From: Vicinamibacterales bacterium | GTDB lineage: Bacteria > Acidobacteriota > Vicinamibacteria > Vicinamibacterales > 2-12-FULL-66-21 | Reading direction: 5' to 3' | Assembly: GCA_036496585.1 (NCBI GenBank) | Contig: DASXLB010000024.1 | Location: forward strand, 98,427 to 162,426 | DNA length: 64,000 bases | Shown: in pieces, positions 57,433 to 64,000 of the stretch | Numbering within the stretch: the stretch's first letter is position 1 | Layout of the letters: each line of letters opens with the position of its first letter | Program-made: the position numbers and the translations under genes | The notes under the pieces: model-generated | The model's input: only the letters and a program-made list of their open reading frames with translations | The model's database searches: none | What the model was told of the DNA's origin: nothing

Positions 57433-57434
57433 CT

Positions 57435-58646
57435 ATGATCACGACACATCCCGCCGATCCCATCGCCCTCGACGAGCAGCACGTGCTGCAGGTCTACAAG
57501 CGCGCCCCCGTGGTGTTCGAGAGCGGCAGCGGCTGCACGCTCGTGACGCGCGAGGGCGAACGCTATCTCGATCTCATCTCCGGAGTCGGCGTCGCGTCGC
57601 TCGGACACGCCCATCCGGCGTTGGCGCGCGCGATCGCCGACCAGGCGTCGCGGCTGCTGCATACGTCGAACCTGTTCCACCATTCGCTGCAGGCGGAGCT
57701 GGCCTCGCGGCTGTCGGCGTTGTCGGGACTCCCCCGCGCGTTCTTCTGCAACAGCGGCGCGGAAGCGGTCGAGGCCTGCCTCAAGTTCGCCCGCCGGTTC
57801 TGGTACTCGCAGGGAACGCCGCGCGCCGGCTTCGTCGCCCTGACGCATTCGTTCCATGGGCGGACGCTGGGCGCGGTGTCGGTCACCTGGGACCCGCACT
57901 ATCGGGATCCGTTTCAGCCGCTGGTGCCGGAGGTCACGTTCGTCGATCCGAAAGACCCGGCGGCCATCACGGCCGCGATCACCACCGACACGGCCGCTGT
58001 GATCGTCGAGCCGATCCAGGGCGAAGGGGGCGTGCGGCCGATTCCCCAGGCTGCCGCCGACGCCATCATCGCGGCCTGCCGACGCACCGGGGCGCTGCTC
58101 ATCGCCGACGAAGTCCAGTGCGGCCTCGGCCGCACCGGCCGTCCGTTCTACTCGAGCGCGCTCGGCATCACGCCGGATCTGATGGCGCTCGGCAAGGCGC
58201 TCGGCGCCGGCGTACCGATCGGCGCGGCGATGTTCTCGGACCGCGTTGCGGCGGCGGCCAAGCCCGGCGACCACGGCAGCACCTACGGCGGCAACCTGCT
58301 CGCCTGTCGCGCCGCGCTGACCTTTCTCGACGCGCTCGAGAACGGCCTGCTCGATCACGTCGCCCGCGCCGGCGCCCATCTCGAGCAGGGGCTGCGGGCG
58401 ATCGCCGAGCGTCAGCCGGCGATCCGCGACGTCCGCGGCGCCGGACTCATGTGGGGCCTCGACGTCGACCGACCGGCCGCCGCCATCGTCGACGCCGCTC
58501 GCGAGCGCCGGCTGCTGATCAACCGGACGTCGGACACGGTGCTCCGTCTGTTGCCGCCCTACGTCATCACCGAGCAGGAGATCGACGAAGCCCTGCCGCG
58601 GCTCGAAGCGGCGATCGCCGCCGTGGTGGAGGGATCCAGACAGTGA
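57435..58646 (+). CDS. argD: Acetylornithine aminotransferase
   Basis: PLP aminotransferase of class III, 403 residues. It converts N-acetylglutamate semialdehyde to N-acetylornithine. Conserved regions include FCNSGAEAVEACLKFARRFW, HSFHGRTLGAVSVTW, VIVEPIQGEGGVRPIP, LIADEVQCGLGRTGRPF with the PLP aspartate, and the Schiff-base lysine in LMALGKALGAGVPIGA. The stop overlaps the next gene (GTGA). Confidence 0.95.
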   Translation: MITTHPADPIALDEQHVLQVYKRAPVVFESGSGCTLVTREGERYLDLISGVGVASLGHAHPALARAIADQASRLLHTSNLFHHSLQAELASRLSALSGLPRAFFCNSGAEAVEACLKFARRFWYSQGTPRAGFVALTHSFHGRTLGAVSVTWDPHYRDPFQPLVPEVTFVDPKDPAAITAAITTDTAAVIVEPIQGEGGVRPIPQAAADAIIAACRRTGALLIADEVQCGLGRTGRPFYSSALGITPDLMALGKALGAGVPIGAAMFSDRVAAAAKPGDHGSTYGGNLLACRAALTFLDALENGLLDHVARAGAHLEQGLRAIAERQPAIRDVRGAGLMWGLDVDRPAAAIVDAARERRLLINRTSDTVLRLLPPYVITEQEIDEALPRLEAAIAAVVEGSRQ

Positions 58647-59227
58647 CCGAGCAAATCGTCACGGCCCCGATTCAGTTGCGCGGCGGAGTGCCCGAAGACG
58701 CCGTCGCGATTCACCGGCTCATCACCGCCAATCTGAGCGTCGGGCACCTCCTGCCGCGCACCTTCGACGACGTCGAGTCGCACGTGCAGCGGTTCGTGGT
58801 GGCGGTGCTCGACGGCGCGGTCGTCGGCTGCGGCGAGCTGGCCCCGCTCAGCGCCGAGGTCGCCGAGGTCCGTTCGCTGGTGGTGGACGCGTCGCACCGC
58901 GGCCAGCGGTCCGGCGTGACCCTGGTGAACGCCCTGGCGGAGCGGGCCCGCGAGCTGGGCTATCTCACCCTCTGCGCCTTCACGCACCAGCCGGCGCACT
59001 TCATCCGCCTGGGCTTTTCGATCGTGCCGCACGTCTGGGTGCCGGAGAAGATCGCCCACGACTGTGTCGCCTGCGGCCTGTTCCGCCGCTGCGGGCAATA
59101 CGCGGTCTCGCTCCCGCTGCGCGCCGGGTCGGGCCTGCGCCTCGAGGCTACTGCGCCGCCGTCGCGCGCGGTGGCCGCGCCGCGCGCCAGCGTCGAACGG
59201 CTTCGCCTCGTCCCGATCCCGGCATGA
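58643..59227 (+). CDS. GNAT acetyltransferase, probable short-form N-acetylglutamate synthase
   Basis: Acetyltransferase of 194 residues. The GNAT acetyl-CoA region is EVRSLVVDASHRGQRSGVTL, and QPAHFIRLGFSIVPHVWVPE with HDCVACGLFRRCGQYAVSLP are typical of the N-acetylglutamate synthase type (the C-terminal GNAT domain of ArgA-like proteins). A tail of about 45 residues follows. It lies inside the arginine operon, overlaps argD by four bases and argJ by four, so its acceptor is most likely glutamate. It would be the priming enzyme, and ArgJ would recycle the acetyl group. Confidence 0.85.
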   Translation: MTEQIVTAPIQLRGGVPEDAVAIHRLITANLSVGHLLPRTFDDVESHVQRFVVAVLDGAVVGCGELAPLSAEVAEVRSLVVDASHRGQRSGVTLVNALAERARELGYLTLCAFTHQPAHFIRLGFSIVPHVWVPEKIAHDCVACGLFRRCGQYAVSLPLRAGSGLRLEATAPPSRAVAAPRASVERLRLVPIPA

Positions 59228-60444
59228 CGCTGCTGGACATCGCGGGCAGTGTGTCGGCGCCGGCCGGCTTTCGCGCCGCCGGTATCGCATGCGGCATCAA
59301 GAAGAACGGCAATCCCGATCTCGCGCTGATCGTGTCGGACCGTCCGGCAGCCGCGGCGGCGGTCTTCACGACCAACAAGGCGCAGGCGGCGCCGGTGCTC
59401 GTGTCGAAGGCCCGGCTCGCCACGTCCCACGGCCGGGCCCGCGTCGTCGCGATCAACAGCGGCTGTGCCAACGCCTGCACCGGTCCCGACGGCCTTGCCA
59501 CCGCTCACGCCATGGCGGACGCCGCCGCCCGCGCCGTCGGCGTCGATCCTGGCGAGGCGCTCGTCGCCTCGACGGGCGTCATCGGCGTCGCGATCGATCG
59601 CGGCACCGTCACGAAAGGGATTGCGGCGGCCGCGGCGGCGCTCTCCGAGACCGGCGGTCCCGCTGCCGCGCGCGCGATCATGACGACCGATCCCTTTCCG
59701 AAGGAGTCGGCAGTCGAGGCGACGTCGGCGGCGGGGACGTTCCGCGTCGGCGGAATTGCCAAGGGCTCCGGCATGATCGAGCCGCTGATGGCCGCTCCTC
59801 AGGCGACGATGCTCGGCGTCGTCACGACCGATGCCGAGGTGTCGGCGCCGCTCCTGCAGCGCGCGCTCGCGGCGGTGACCGATGTCACGTTCAACGCGAT
59901 CACCGTCGACGGGGAGTGCTCGACCAACGATTGCGTGTTCGCGCTCGCCAACGGCGCGAGCGGCGTCACGATCGGCGACGCGGAGCTCGAGCTGTTCATC
60001 GCGGCGATGCGCCGCGTCTGCGAGCAGCTGGCAATCGGGATCGTTCGCGGCGGCGAAGGAGCAACCAAGCTGGTCACGATCGACGTCGCCGGCGCGCGCA
60101 CCGACGCGGAGGCGAAGCAGGCCGCGCGCGCCATCGGCAATTCGCCGCTGGTCAAGACGGCCGTGCACGGCGCCGATCCGAACTGGGGCCGCCTCGTCGC
60201 GGTCGCCGGGCGTGCCGGCGTCGACTTCTCGCTCGAGCGGGCTCGCATACAGATCGGCGACGTCATCCTCTTTGCCGACGGGAGGCCGTTCGACGAGCGG
60301 GCGCCGGAGGCGTCGGTGCACCTGCAAGGAACGAACGTGTCGCTGTTCGTCGACCTCGGCACCGGCGGCACCGGCCGCGCGCGGATGTGGACGTGCGACC
60401 TGAGCGCCGAGTACGTGAAGATCAACGCGGAGTACAGAACATGA
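59224..60444 (+). CDS. argJ: Glutamate N-acetyltransferase / ornithine acetyltransferase
   Basis: Transfers the acetyl group from N-acetylornithine to glutamate, closing the acetyl cycle. The protein has 406 residues and is made as a precursor that cuts itself: the site is in PQATMLGVVTTDAEVSAPLL, where the threonine after alanine becomes the nucleophile. Other conserved regions are KGSGMIEPLMA, NSGCANACTGPDGLATAH and GEGATKLVTIDVAGARTDAE. The start overlaps the upstream acetyltransferase gene. Whether it is bifunctional (using acetyl-CoA) cannot be told; the neighbouring synthase makes that activity unnecessary. Confidence 0.95.
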   Translation: MTLLDIAGSVSAPAGFRAAGIACGIKKNGNPDLALIVSDRPAAAAAVFTTNKAQAAPVLVSKARLATSHGRARVVAINSGCANACTGPDGLATAHAMADAAARAVGVDPGEALVASTGVIGVAIDRGTVTKGIAAAAAALSETGGPAAARAIMTTDPFPKESAVEATSAAGTFRVGGIAKGSGMIEPLMAAPQATMLGVVTTDAEVSAPLLQRALAAVTDVTFNAITVDGECSTNDCVFALANGASGVTIGDAELELFIAAMRRVCEQLAIGIVRGGEGATKLVTIDVAGARTDAEAKQAARAIGNSPLVKTAVHGADPNWGRLVAVAGRAGVDFSLERARIQIGDVILFADGRPFDERAPEASVHLQGTNVSLFVDLGTGGTGRARMWTCDLSAEYVKINAEYRT

Positions 60445-61400
60445 GCGGACCCCGTCGGGCGGCCACGCCGGCCTGGCAGCCCTCGCAGTTCCTGTCGGTG
60501 CTCGACCTGACGCCGACCGAGCTCGAGACGTGCCTCGAGCTCGCCGCGTCGATGAAGGTGGCGCGCGCCACCGGCACGCAGCACGCCGCGCCGCTCGCCG
60601 GCCGGCACATCGCGCTGCTCTTCGACAAGCCGTCGCTGCGCACCCGTTCCACGTTCGTGATCGCGGTCCGCGAGCTCGGCGGCGACGTCATCGAGCCGGC
60701 CGGGGACGTCGCGCTCGGCGGACGCGAAACGATCGAGGACGTCGCGCGCAACCTCGAGCGCTGGGTCTACGGAGTGGTCATCCGTACATTCGGGCACGAT
60801 CGCCTGCGCCGTTTCGCCGCCGCCGCGCCGGCGCTGCGTGTCGTCAACGCGCTGACCGACGAGGAGCATCCCTGCCAGGCGCTGGCCGACTGCCAGACGA
60901 TGATCGAGCGCTGGGGAACGCTGCGGGGAAAGACGATCGCGTTTGTCGGCGACGGCAACAACGTCGCCGCGTCGCTGGCGCATGCGGTGTCGATGCTCGG
61001 CGGCACCGTCGTGGCCGCGTCGCCGGCCGGATTCGAGCTGCCCGAACGGGTGCGGCAGCAGGTCGCCGCCGTTGCCCGCTTCGGCGGCGGCGTCCGCGTC
61101 ACCCACGACGCGATTGACGCGGTCTCGCGCGCCCATGCCGTCTACACCGACGTGTGGACGTCGATGGGCCAGGAGCGCGAGGCCGTGGCGCGCCGCGACA
61201 CCTTCCAGCCGTATCAGGTGAACGCCGGGCTGATGGCGCACGCGCCGAAGGGCGCGATCTTCATGCACTGCCTGCCGGCGCACCGCGGCGACGAAGTCAC
61301 CGACGACGTGATGGATTCGGACGCGTCGGTCGTGTTCGACCAGTCGGAGAACCGACTGCACGTGCAGAAGGCGCTGCTGGCGCTGCTCGCCTCCGGCTGA
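60441..61400 (+). CDS. argF: Ornithine carbamoyltransferase
   Basis: Makes citrulline from ornithine and carbamoyl phosphate. The protein has 319 residues. The carbamoyl phosphate site is SLRTR at residues 65-69 (STRTR in many relatives); HPCQALAD (143-150) and the ornithine-site cysteine loop MHCLPAHRGDEVTDDVMDS complete the active site. The sequence pattern fits ornithine rather than N-acetylornithine enzymes, which have a changed loop. ATGA overlap with argJ. It is the last gene of the operon. Confidence 0.95.
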   Translation: MSGPRRAATPAWQPSQFLSVLDLTPTELETCLELAASMKVARATGTQHAAPLAGRHIALLFDKPSLRTRSTFVIAVRELGGDVIEPAGDVALGGRETIEDVARNLERWVYGVVIRTFGHDRLRRFAAAAPALRVVNALTDEEHPCQALADCQTMIERWGTLRGKTIAFVGDGNNVAASLAHAVSMLGGTVVAASPAGFELPERVRQQVAAVARFGGGVRVTHDAIDAVSRAHAVYTDVWTSMGQEREAVARRDTFQPYQVNAGLMAHAPKGAIFMHCLPAHRGDEVTDDVMDSDASVVFDQSENRLHVQKALLALLASG

Positions 61401-61419
61401 CGACTCTCGGCTCTCGACG

Positions 61420-61938
61420 ATGTTCGACGCCCACGCGCTGTACGACGCCATGGACAGGCGACGGGCCGAGCGCGGCCTCAGCTGGCGGCAGGTTGCCGAT
61501 CAGATCTGGGAGCTGTCGGCCGACTTGAACCGCCGGCGCCCTGCCGATCATCCCATCAGCCCGTCGACGATCACCGGCATCGCCACTCGCCGCGAGACGA
61601 GCTGCCAGCACGCGTTGTTCTTCGTGCGTTGGCTCGGACGAACGCCGGAGAGCTTTCTCAGGCCGGCGCCCGCCGACACGAGCGCCCTGCGACTGCCGCC
61701 GGCGGGCCCCGGCGAGCGGCTTCGCTGGAATCTTCCGGCGCTCTACGACGCGGTCAACGCGCGACGGCAGGAGCAGCAGCAGACGTGGGCGCAGCTGGCG
61801 CGCGAGTTACGCTGCACGAAGAATCAGTTGACCGGTATCAGGACGGCGAAGTTCGCGATCGGGATGACGCTGGCCATGCGCATCGTCGTCTGGCTCGAAC
61901 AGCCGGCGGCGCGGTTCGTCTACGCTGCCCGCTGGTGA
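61420..61938 (+). CDS. Hypothetical protein with two HTH-like repeats
   Basis: Protein of 172 residues. Two similar halves are visible. The first begins DAHALYDAMDRRRAERGLSW and the second LPALYDAVNARRQEQQQTWA; each is followed by a helix-turn-helix-like stretch (QVADQIWELSADL, then QLARELRCTKNQLTGIRTAK). This suggests an internal duplication of a DNA-binding-like unit. No named family is recognised. It follows argF by 19 bases and could be cotranscribed. A regulatory role is an inference. Confidence 0.6.
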   Translation: MFDAHALYDAMDRRRAERGLSWRQVADQIWELSADLNRRRPADHPISPSTITGIATRRETSCQHALFFVRWLGRTPESFLRPAPADTSALRLPPAGPGERLRWNLPALYDAVNARRQEQQQTWAQLARELRCTKNQLTGIRTAKFAIGMTLAMRIVVWLEQPAARFVYAARW

Positions 61939-61998
61939 CGACCGCGGCGCGCGCCACCCCGGCGGCGTCTGAGCCTGGGCCGCACGTGAGGTGCGGTC

Positions 61999-62004
61999 TA
62001 TACT
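61999..62004 (+). promoter_or_regulatory. -10-like box before the terminal membrane protein gene
   Basis: TATACT lies nine bases before the GTG at 62014 with no ribosome site between. No -35 box is clear. The spacing is the same as at several other leaderless-type starts in this window. Confidence 0.35.
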
Positions 62005-62013
62005 GACCGCCAC

Positions 62014-64000
62014 GTGACGCTCCGCAAGCCGCATCCGGTCGCGCTCGCGACGCTCGTCTACGTCTTCATCACGCTCGCCTACTCCTGGCCGCTGCCGCTC
62101 CACCTCCTGCACGGAGTGGCGCACGATCCCGGCGATCCGCTGCTCAACGCGTGGATCCTGTGGTGGTCTACGAAAGCCGTGCCGCTTACGGCTGCCTGGT
62201 GGAATGCGCCGATCTTCTACCCATCGCCTGGCACCTTCGCGTTCTCGGAGCATCTGCTCGGCGAGGCGCCGATTGCCTGGCCGATCATCGCCGCAACCGG
62301 CAACGCTCTGCTCGGCTACAACCTCACGCTGCTCGCCAGCTACGTTCTGTCGGCTCTCGGTGCGTACTTCCTCGGCTTCACGCTGACCAGGCGCCACGAC
62401 GCCGCCTTCGCCGCCGGAATCGCCTTCGCATTTGCGCCCTATCGCGTGGCGCAGCTGCCGCACGTCCAAGTGCTCTGGTCGTGCTGGACGCCGGTGTGCC
62501 TCGCGGCGCTGCATCGCTACGATCGCGAAGGGCGCCCTACCTGGGCAGCGACGGCCGCCGCCGCGTGGCTGATGCAGGCGCTGGCGTGCGGCTACTACCT
62601 GCTGTTCCTTACTGTGCTGCTGGCCGGATGGTTCGCGTGGTTTGCGCTCGGGCGCTGGCCGCTGCGGAAGGTCGCGGTCGTCGCCGCGTGCTGGATCGTT
62701 CCGGTGGCCGTGGTCGCTCCCATCCTGCTCGGCTATCAGCGAATCCTCGTCGATACCTACGGCTTCTCGCGCGGCCTGGCCGAGATTCAAACCTACAGCG
62801 CGGACGTGGGAGGCCTGCTCGATGCCGCCGAGGGCCTGCGATTCTGGGGATGGCTGCGCGTCGTCGACCGCCCGGAAGGCGAGTTGTTTCCGGGCCTGAC
62901 GATTGCCGCGCTCGCGCTCTTCGCCGTCGTGGCGGCCAGGCCGTTTTCGACCGCCGTCGAGCCCACGCGCACGCGGTGGTGGCTGCGCCGGCTGTCCGCG
63001 GCGCTGTTCGTCGTCTTCGCAATTGCCGCGACGCTCGCGGTCTATTACCAGTCGTTGAAACTGACCATCGGCGGCGTCCGCCTGCTGTCGATCGGGCGCC
63101 CCGACAAACCGGTGACGCTTGCGCTGTTCGCGGCGCTGGCCTGGCTCGCCCTGATGCCGCGCGTGGTGATGGCGGCGAGGAACCGGAGCCCGCAGCTGTT
63201 CTACTCGCTCGCCGCGCTTGGGACGTGGGTGCTGGCGCTCGGACCCGACCCGATGTTCTTCTCGCACCACGCCATGTATCAGGCGCCGTACGGGTGGCTG
63301 ATGCGGCTGCCTGGCTTCGACGGACTGCGCGTGCCGGCGCGCTTCTGGATGATGACGCTGGCGTGTCTCGGAGTGCTCGCCGCGCTCGCCATCAATCGCT
63401 TCCGGGGGCGCTCGCGGCGGACCCTCGCCGCCGTGGCGGCCGCCGGGCTCCTCCTCGACGGGTGGCCGCGCGCCATACCGGTCTTTCCAGAACCCGAACG
63501 CCGGCCGGCCGCATCCGGCGTGACCGCTCGCCTCGATCTTCCGTCGACTGACGACGTCGACGCGGCGGCGCTTTTTCAGCAGACGCTCGAGAACGTCCCG
63601 CTCTTCAACGGGTTCAGCGGCTACGCGGCGCCGCAGATTTACCCGATGCGTGTCCTCCTCGCCGACCACGATCAGCGCATCCTCCAGGCGATGACGGCGC
63701 ACGGACCGCTGGCCGTGATCGTCGATGGCGCGTCCGACGAAGACGGCGGGTGGCGGAAATTCGTCGGCGCGTTTCCGGGAGCAACACTGCAGCAGACCGG
63801 CGCCGGCTGGACGAGCTATCGTCTGCCAGCCAGCACGGCGGGCGACTTGCTTCCCGACCGCCGGGGCGAGGCGATTGCGATCAAATCGCTCGACGCCTTT
63901 CCCAGTCCGCCCCACACGCCGCGGGCGCTCGATGGCAACCTGCGAACCCGGTGGTCGGGCGGCGTCCAGCAGAGCGCGGCCGACTTCACCATCGAGCTGA
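62014..64000 (+). CDS. Multi-pass membrane protein, glycosyltransferase-like (partial, right edge)
   Basis: At least 662 residues, still open at the edge. It begins TLRKPHPVALATLVYVFITL, with about ten to twelve hydrophobic helices up to residue 500. The first loop contains HGVAHDPGDPLLNAWILWWS, which resembles the acidic first-loop motif of GT-C polyprenyl-sugar transferases. Further features are FYPSPGTFAFSEHLLGEAPI, FAFAPYRVAQLPHVQVLWSC, and GFDGLRVPARFWMMTLACLG. A soluble C-terminal part follows and may be a carbohydrate-binding (F5/8 type) domain, since DGNLRTRWSGGVQQSAADFT resembles the start of one. The start is a GTG. Confidence 0.7.
   Translation, partial: MTLRKPHPVALATLVYVFITLAYSWPLPLHLLHGVAHDPGDPLLNAWILWWSTKAVPLTAAWWNAPIFYPSPGTFAFSEHLLGEAPIAWPIIAATGNALLGYNLTLLASYVLSALGAYFLGFTLTRRHDAAFAAGIAFAFAPYRVAQLPHVQVLWSCWTPVCLAALHRYDREGRPTWAATAAAAWLMQALACGYYLLFLTVLLAGWFAWFALGRWPLRKVAVVAACWIVPVAVVAPILLGYQRILVDTYGFSRGLAEIQTYSADVGGLLDAAEGLRFWGWLRVVDRPEGELFPGLTIAALALFAVVAARPFSTAVEPTRTRWWLRRLSAALFVVFAIAATLAVYYQSLKLTIGGVRLLSIGRPDKPVTLALFAALAWLALMPRVVMAARNRSPQLFYSLAALGTWVLALGPDPMFFSHHAMYQAPYGWLMRLPGFDGLRVPARFWMMTLACLGVLAALAINRFRGRSRRTLAAVAAAGLLLDGWPRAIPVFPEPERRPAASGVTARLDLPSTDDVDAAALFQQTLENVPLFNGFSGYAAPQIYPMRVLLADHDQRILQAMTAHGPLAVIVDGASDEDGGWRKFVGAFPGATLQQTGAGWTSYRLPASTAGDLLPDRRGEAIAIKSLDAFPSPPHTPRALDGNLRTRWSGGVQQSAADFTIEL

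Noticed and set aside
60441-61400. N-acetylornithine carbamoyltransferase as alternative for argF
   Set aside because: The SLRTR and HCLP loops and the presence of argJ, which makes free ornithine, fit the ordinary ornithine enzyme.

Overview
The window is high-GC bacterial chromosome with dense gene packing: many 1-4 base overlaps, several GTG or TTG starts, and few clear intrinsic terminators. The gene content (a DUF1800/DUF1501 pair, YtcJ-type and imidazolonepropionase-type amidohydrolases, a 3-keto-disaccharide hydrolase domain protein, PYROXD2-type flavoproteins, a Flp/Tad pilus, an RND efflux pump with an outer membrane partner, an outer membrane beta-barrel) points to a diderm. An Acidobacteriota member of the Vicinamibacteria type is my best guess, from family content only. 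No rRNA, tRNA, CRISPR array, transposase or integrase was seen.

Layout. 1-3.3 kb: the start of a Flp/Tad pilus operon on the minus strand (two Flp pilins, prepilin peptidase, CpaB running off the left edge), facing a small membrane protein and a pseudo-receiver protein. 3.4-9.0 kb: a SNF2-type helicase overlapping a large Eco57I-like adenine methyltransferase, a candidate DISARM-like defence pair. 9.0-14.4 kb: a molybdopterin oxidoreductase system (FeS-NrfD fusion plus catalytic subunit) coupled to a membrane GAF protein. 14.5-17.0 kb: a sulfur module (TSUP exporter, DUF1634 protein, persulfide dioxygenase-rhodanese fusion). 17-24.2 kb: SYLF protein, ketopantoate reductase, amino acid permease, two amidohydrolases and a DUF1080 protein. 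24.2-32.2 kb: a membrane protein, a Rieske oxygenase, a GT39-like membrane protein, a GcvT-family protein and two tandem FAD oxidoreductases. 32.2-35.1 kb: DUF1800 and DUF1501 proteins. 35.1-36.6 kb: a palindromic repeat, a D-threonine aldolase-like enzyme and a bacterial microcompartment shell protein. 36.6-44.3 kb: MerR regulator, pterin dehydratase, then a TetR-controlled RND efflux operon whose permease and TolC-like channel are one open frame. 44.3-44.8 kb: a tandem repeat array. 44.8-52.4 kb: ThiO, a YjbQ-like protein, BrkB, two exported proteins, a PLP decarboxylase and an outer membrane barrel. 52.5-61.4 kb: an apparently complete arginine cluster, argR-argG-argH divergent from argC-argB-argD-acetyltransferase-argJ-argF. 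61.4-64 kb: a small HTH-like protein and a large membrane protein cut by the right edge.

The most notable items are the RND permease-TolC fusion with a preserved internal signal peptide; the shell protein next to an aldehyde-producing aldolase; the helicase-methyltransferase pair; palindromic repeats that end exactly at the start codons of two PLP-enzyme genes; recurrent -10 boxes 6-12 bases before start codons, suggesting leaderless mRNAs; and arginine operator-like boxes lying on the argC and argR start codons.
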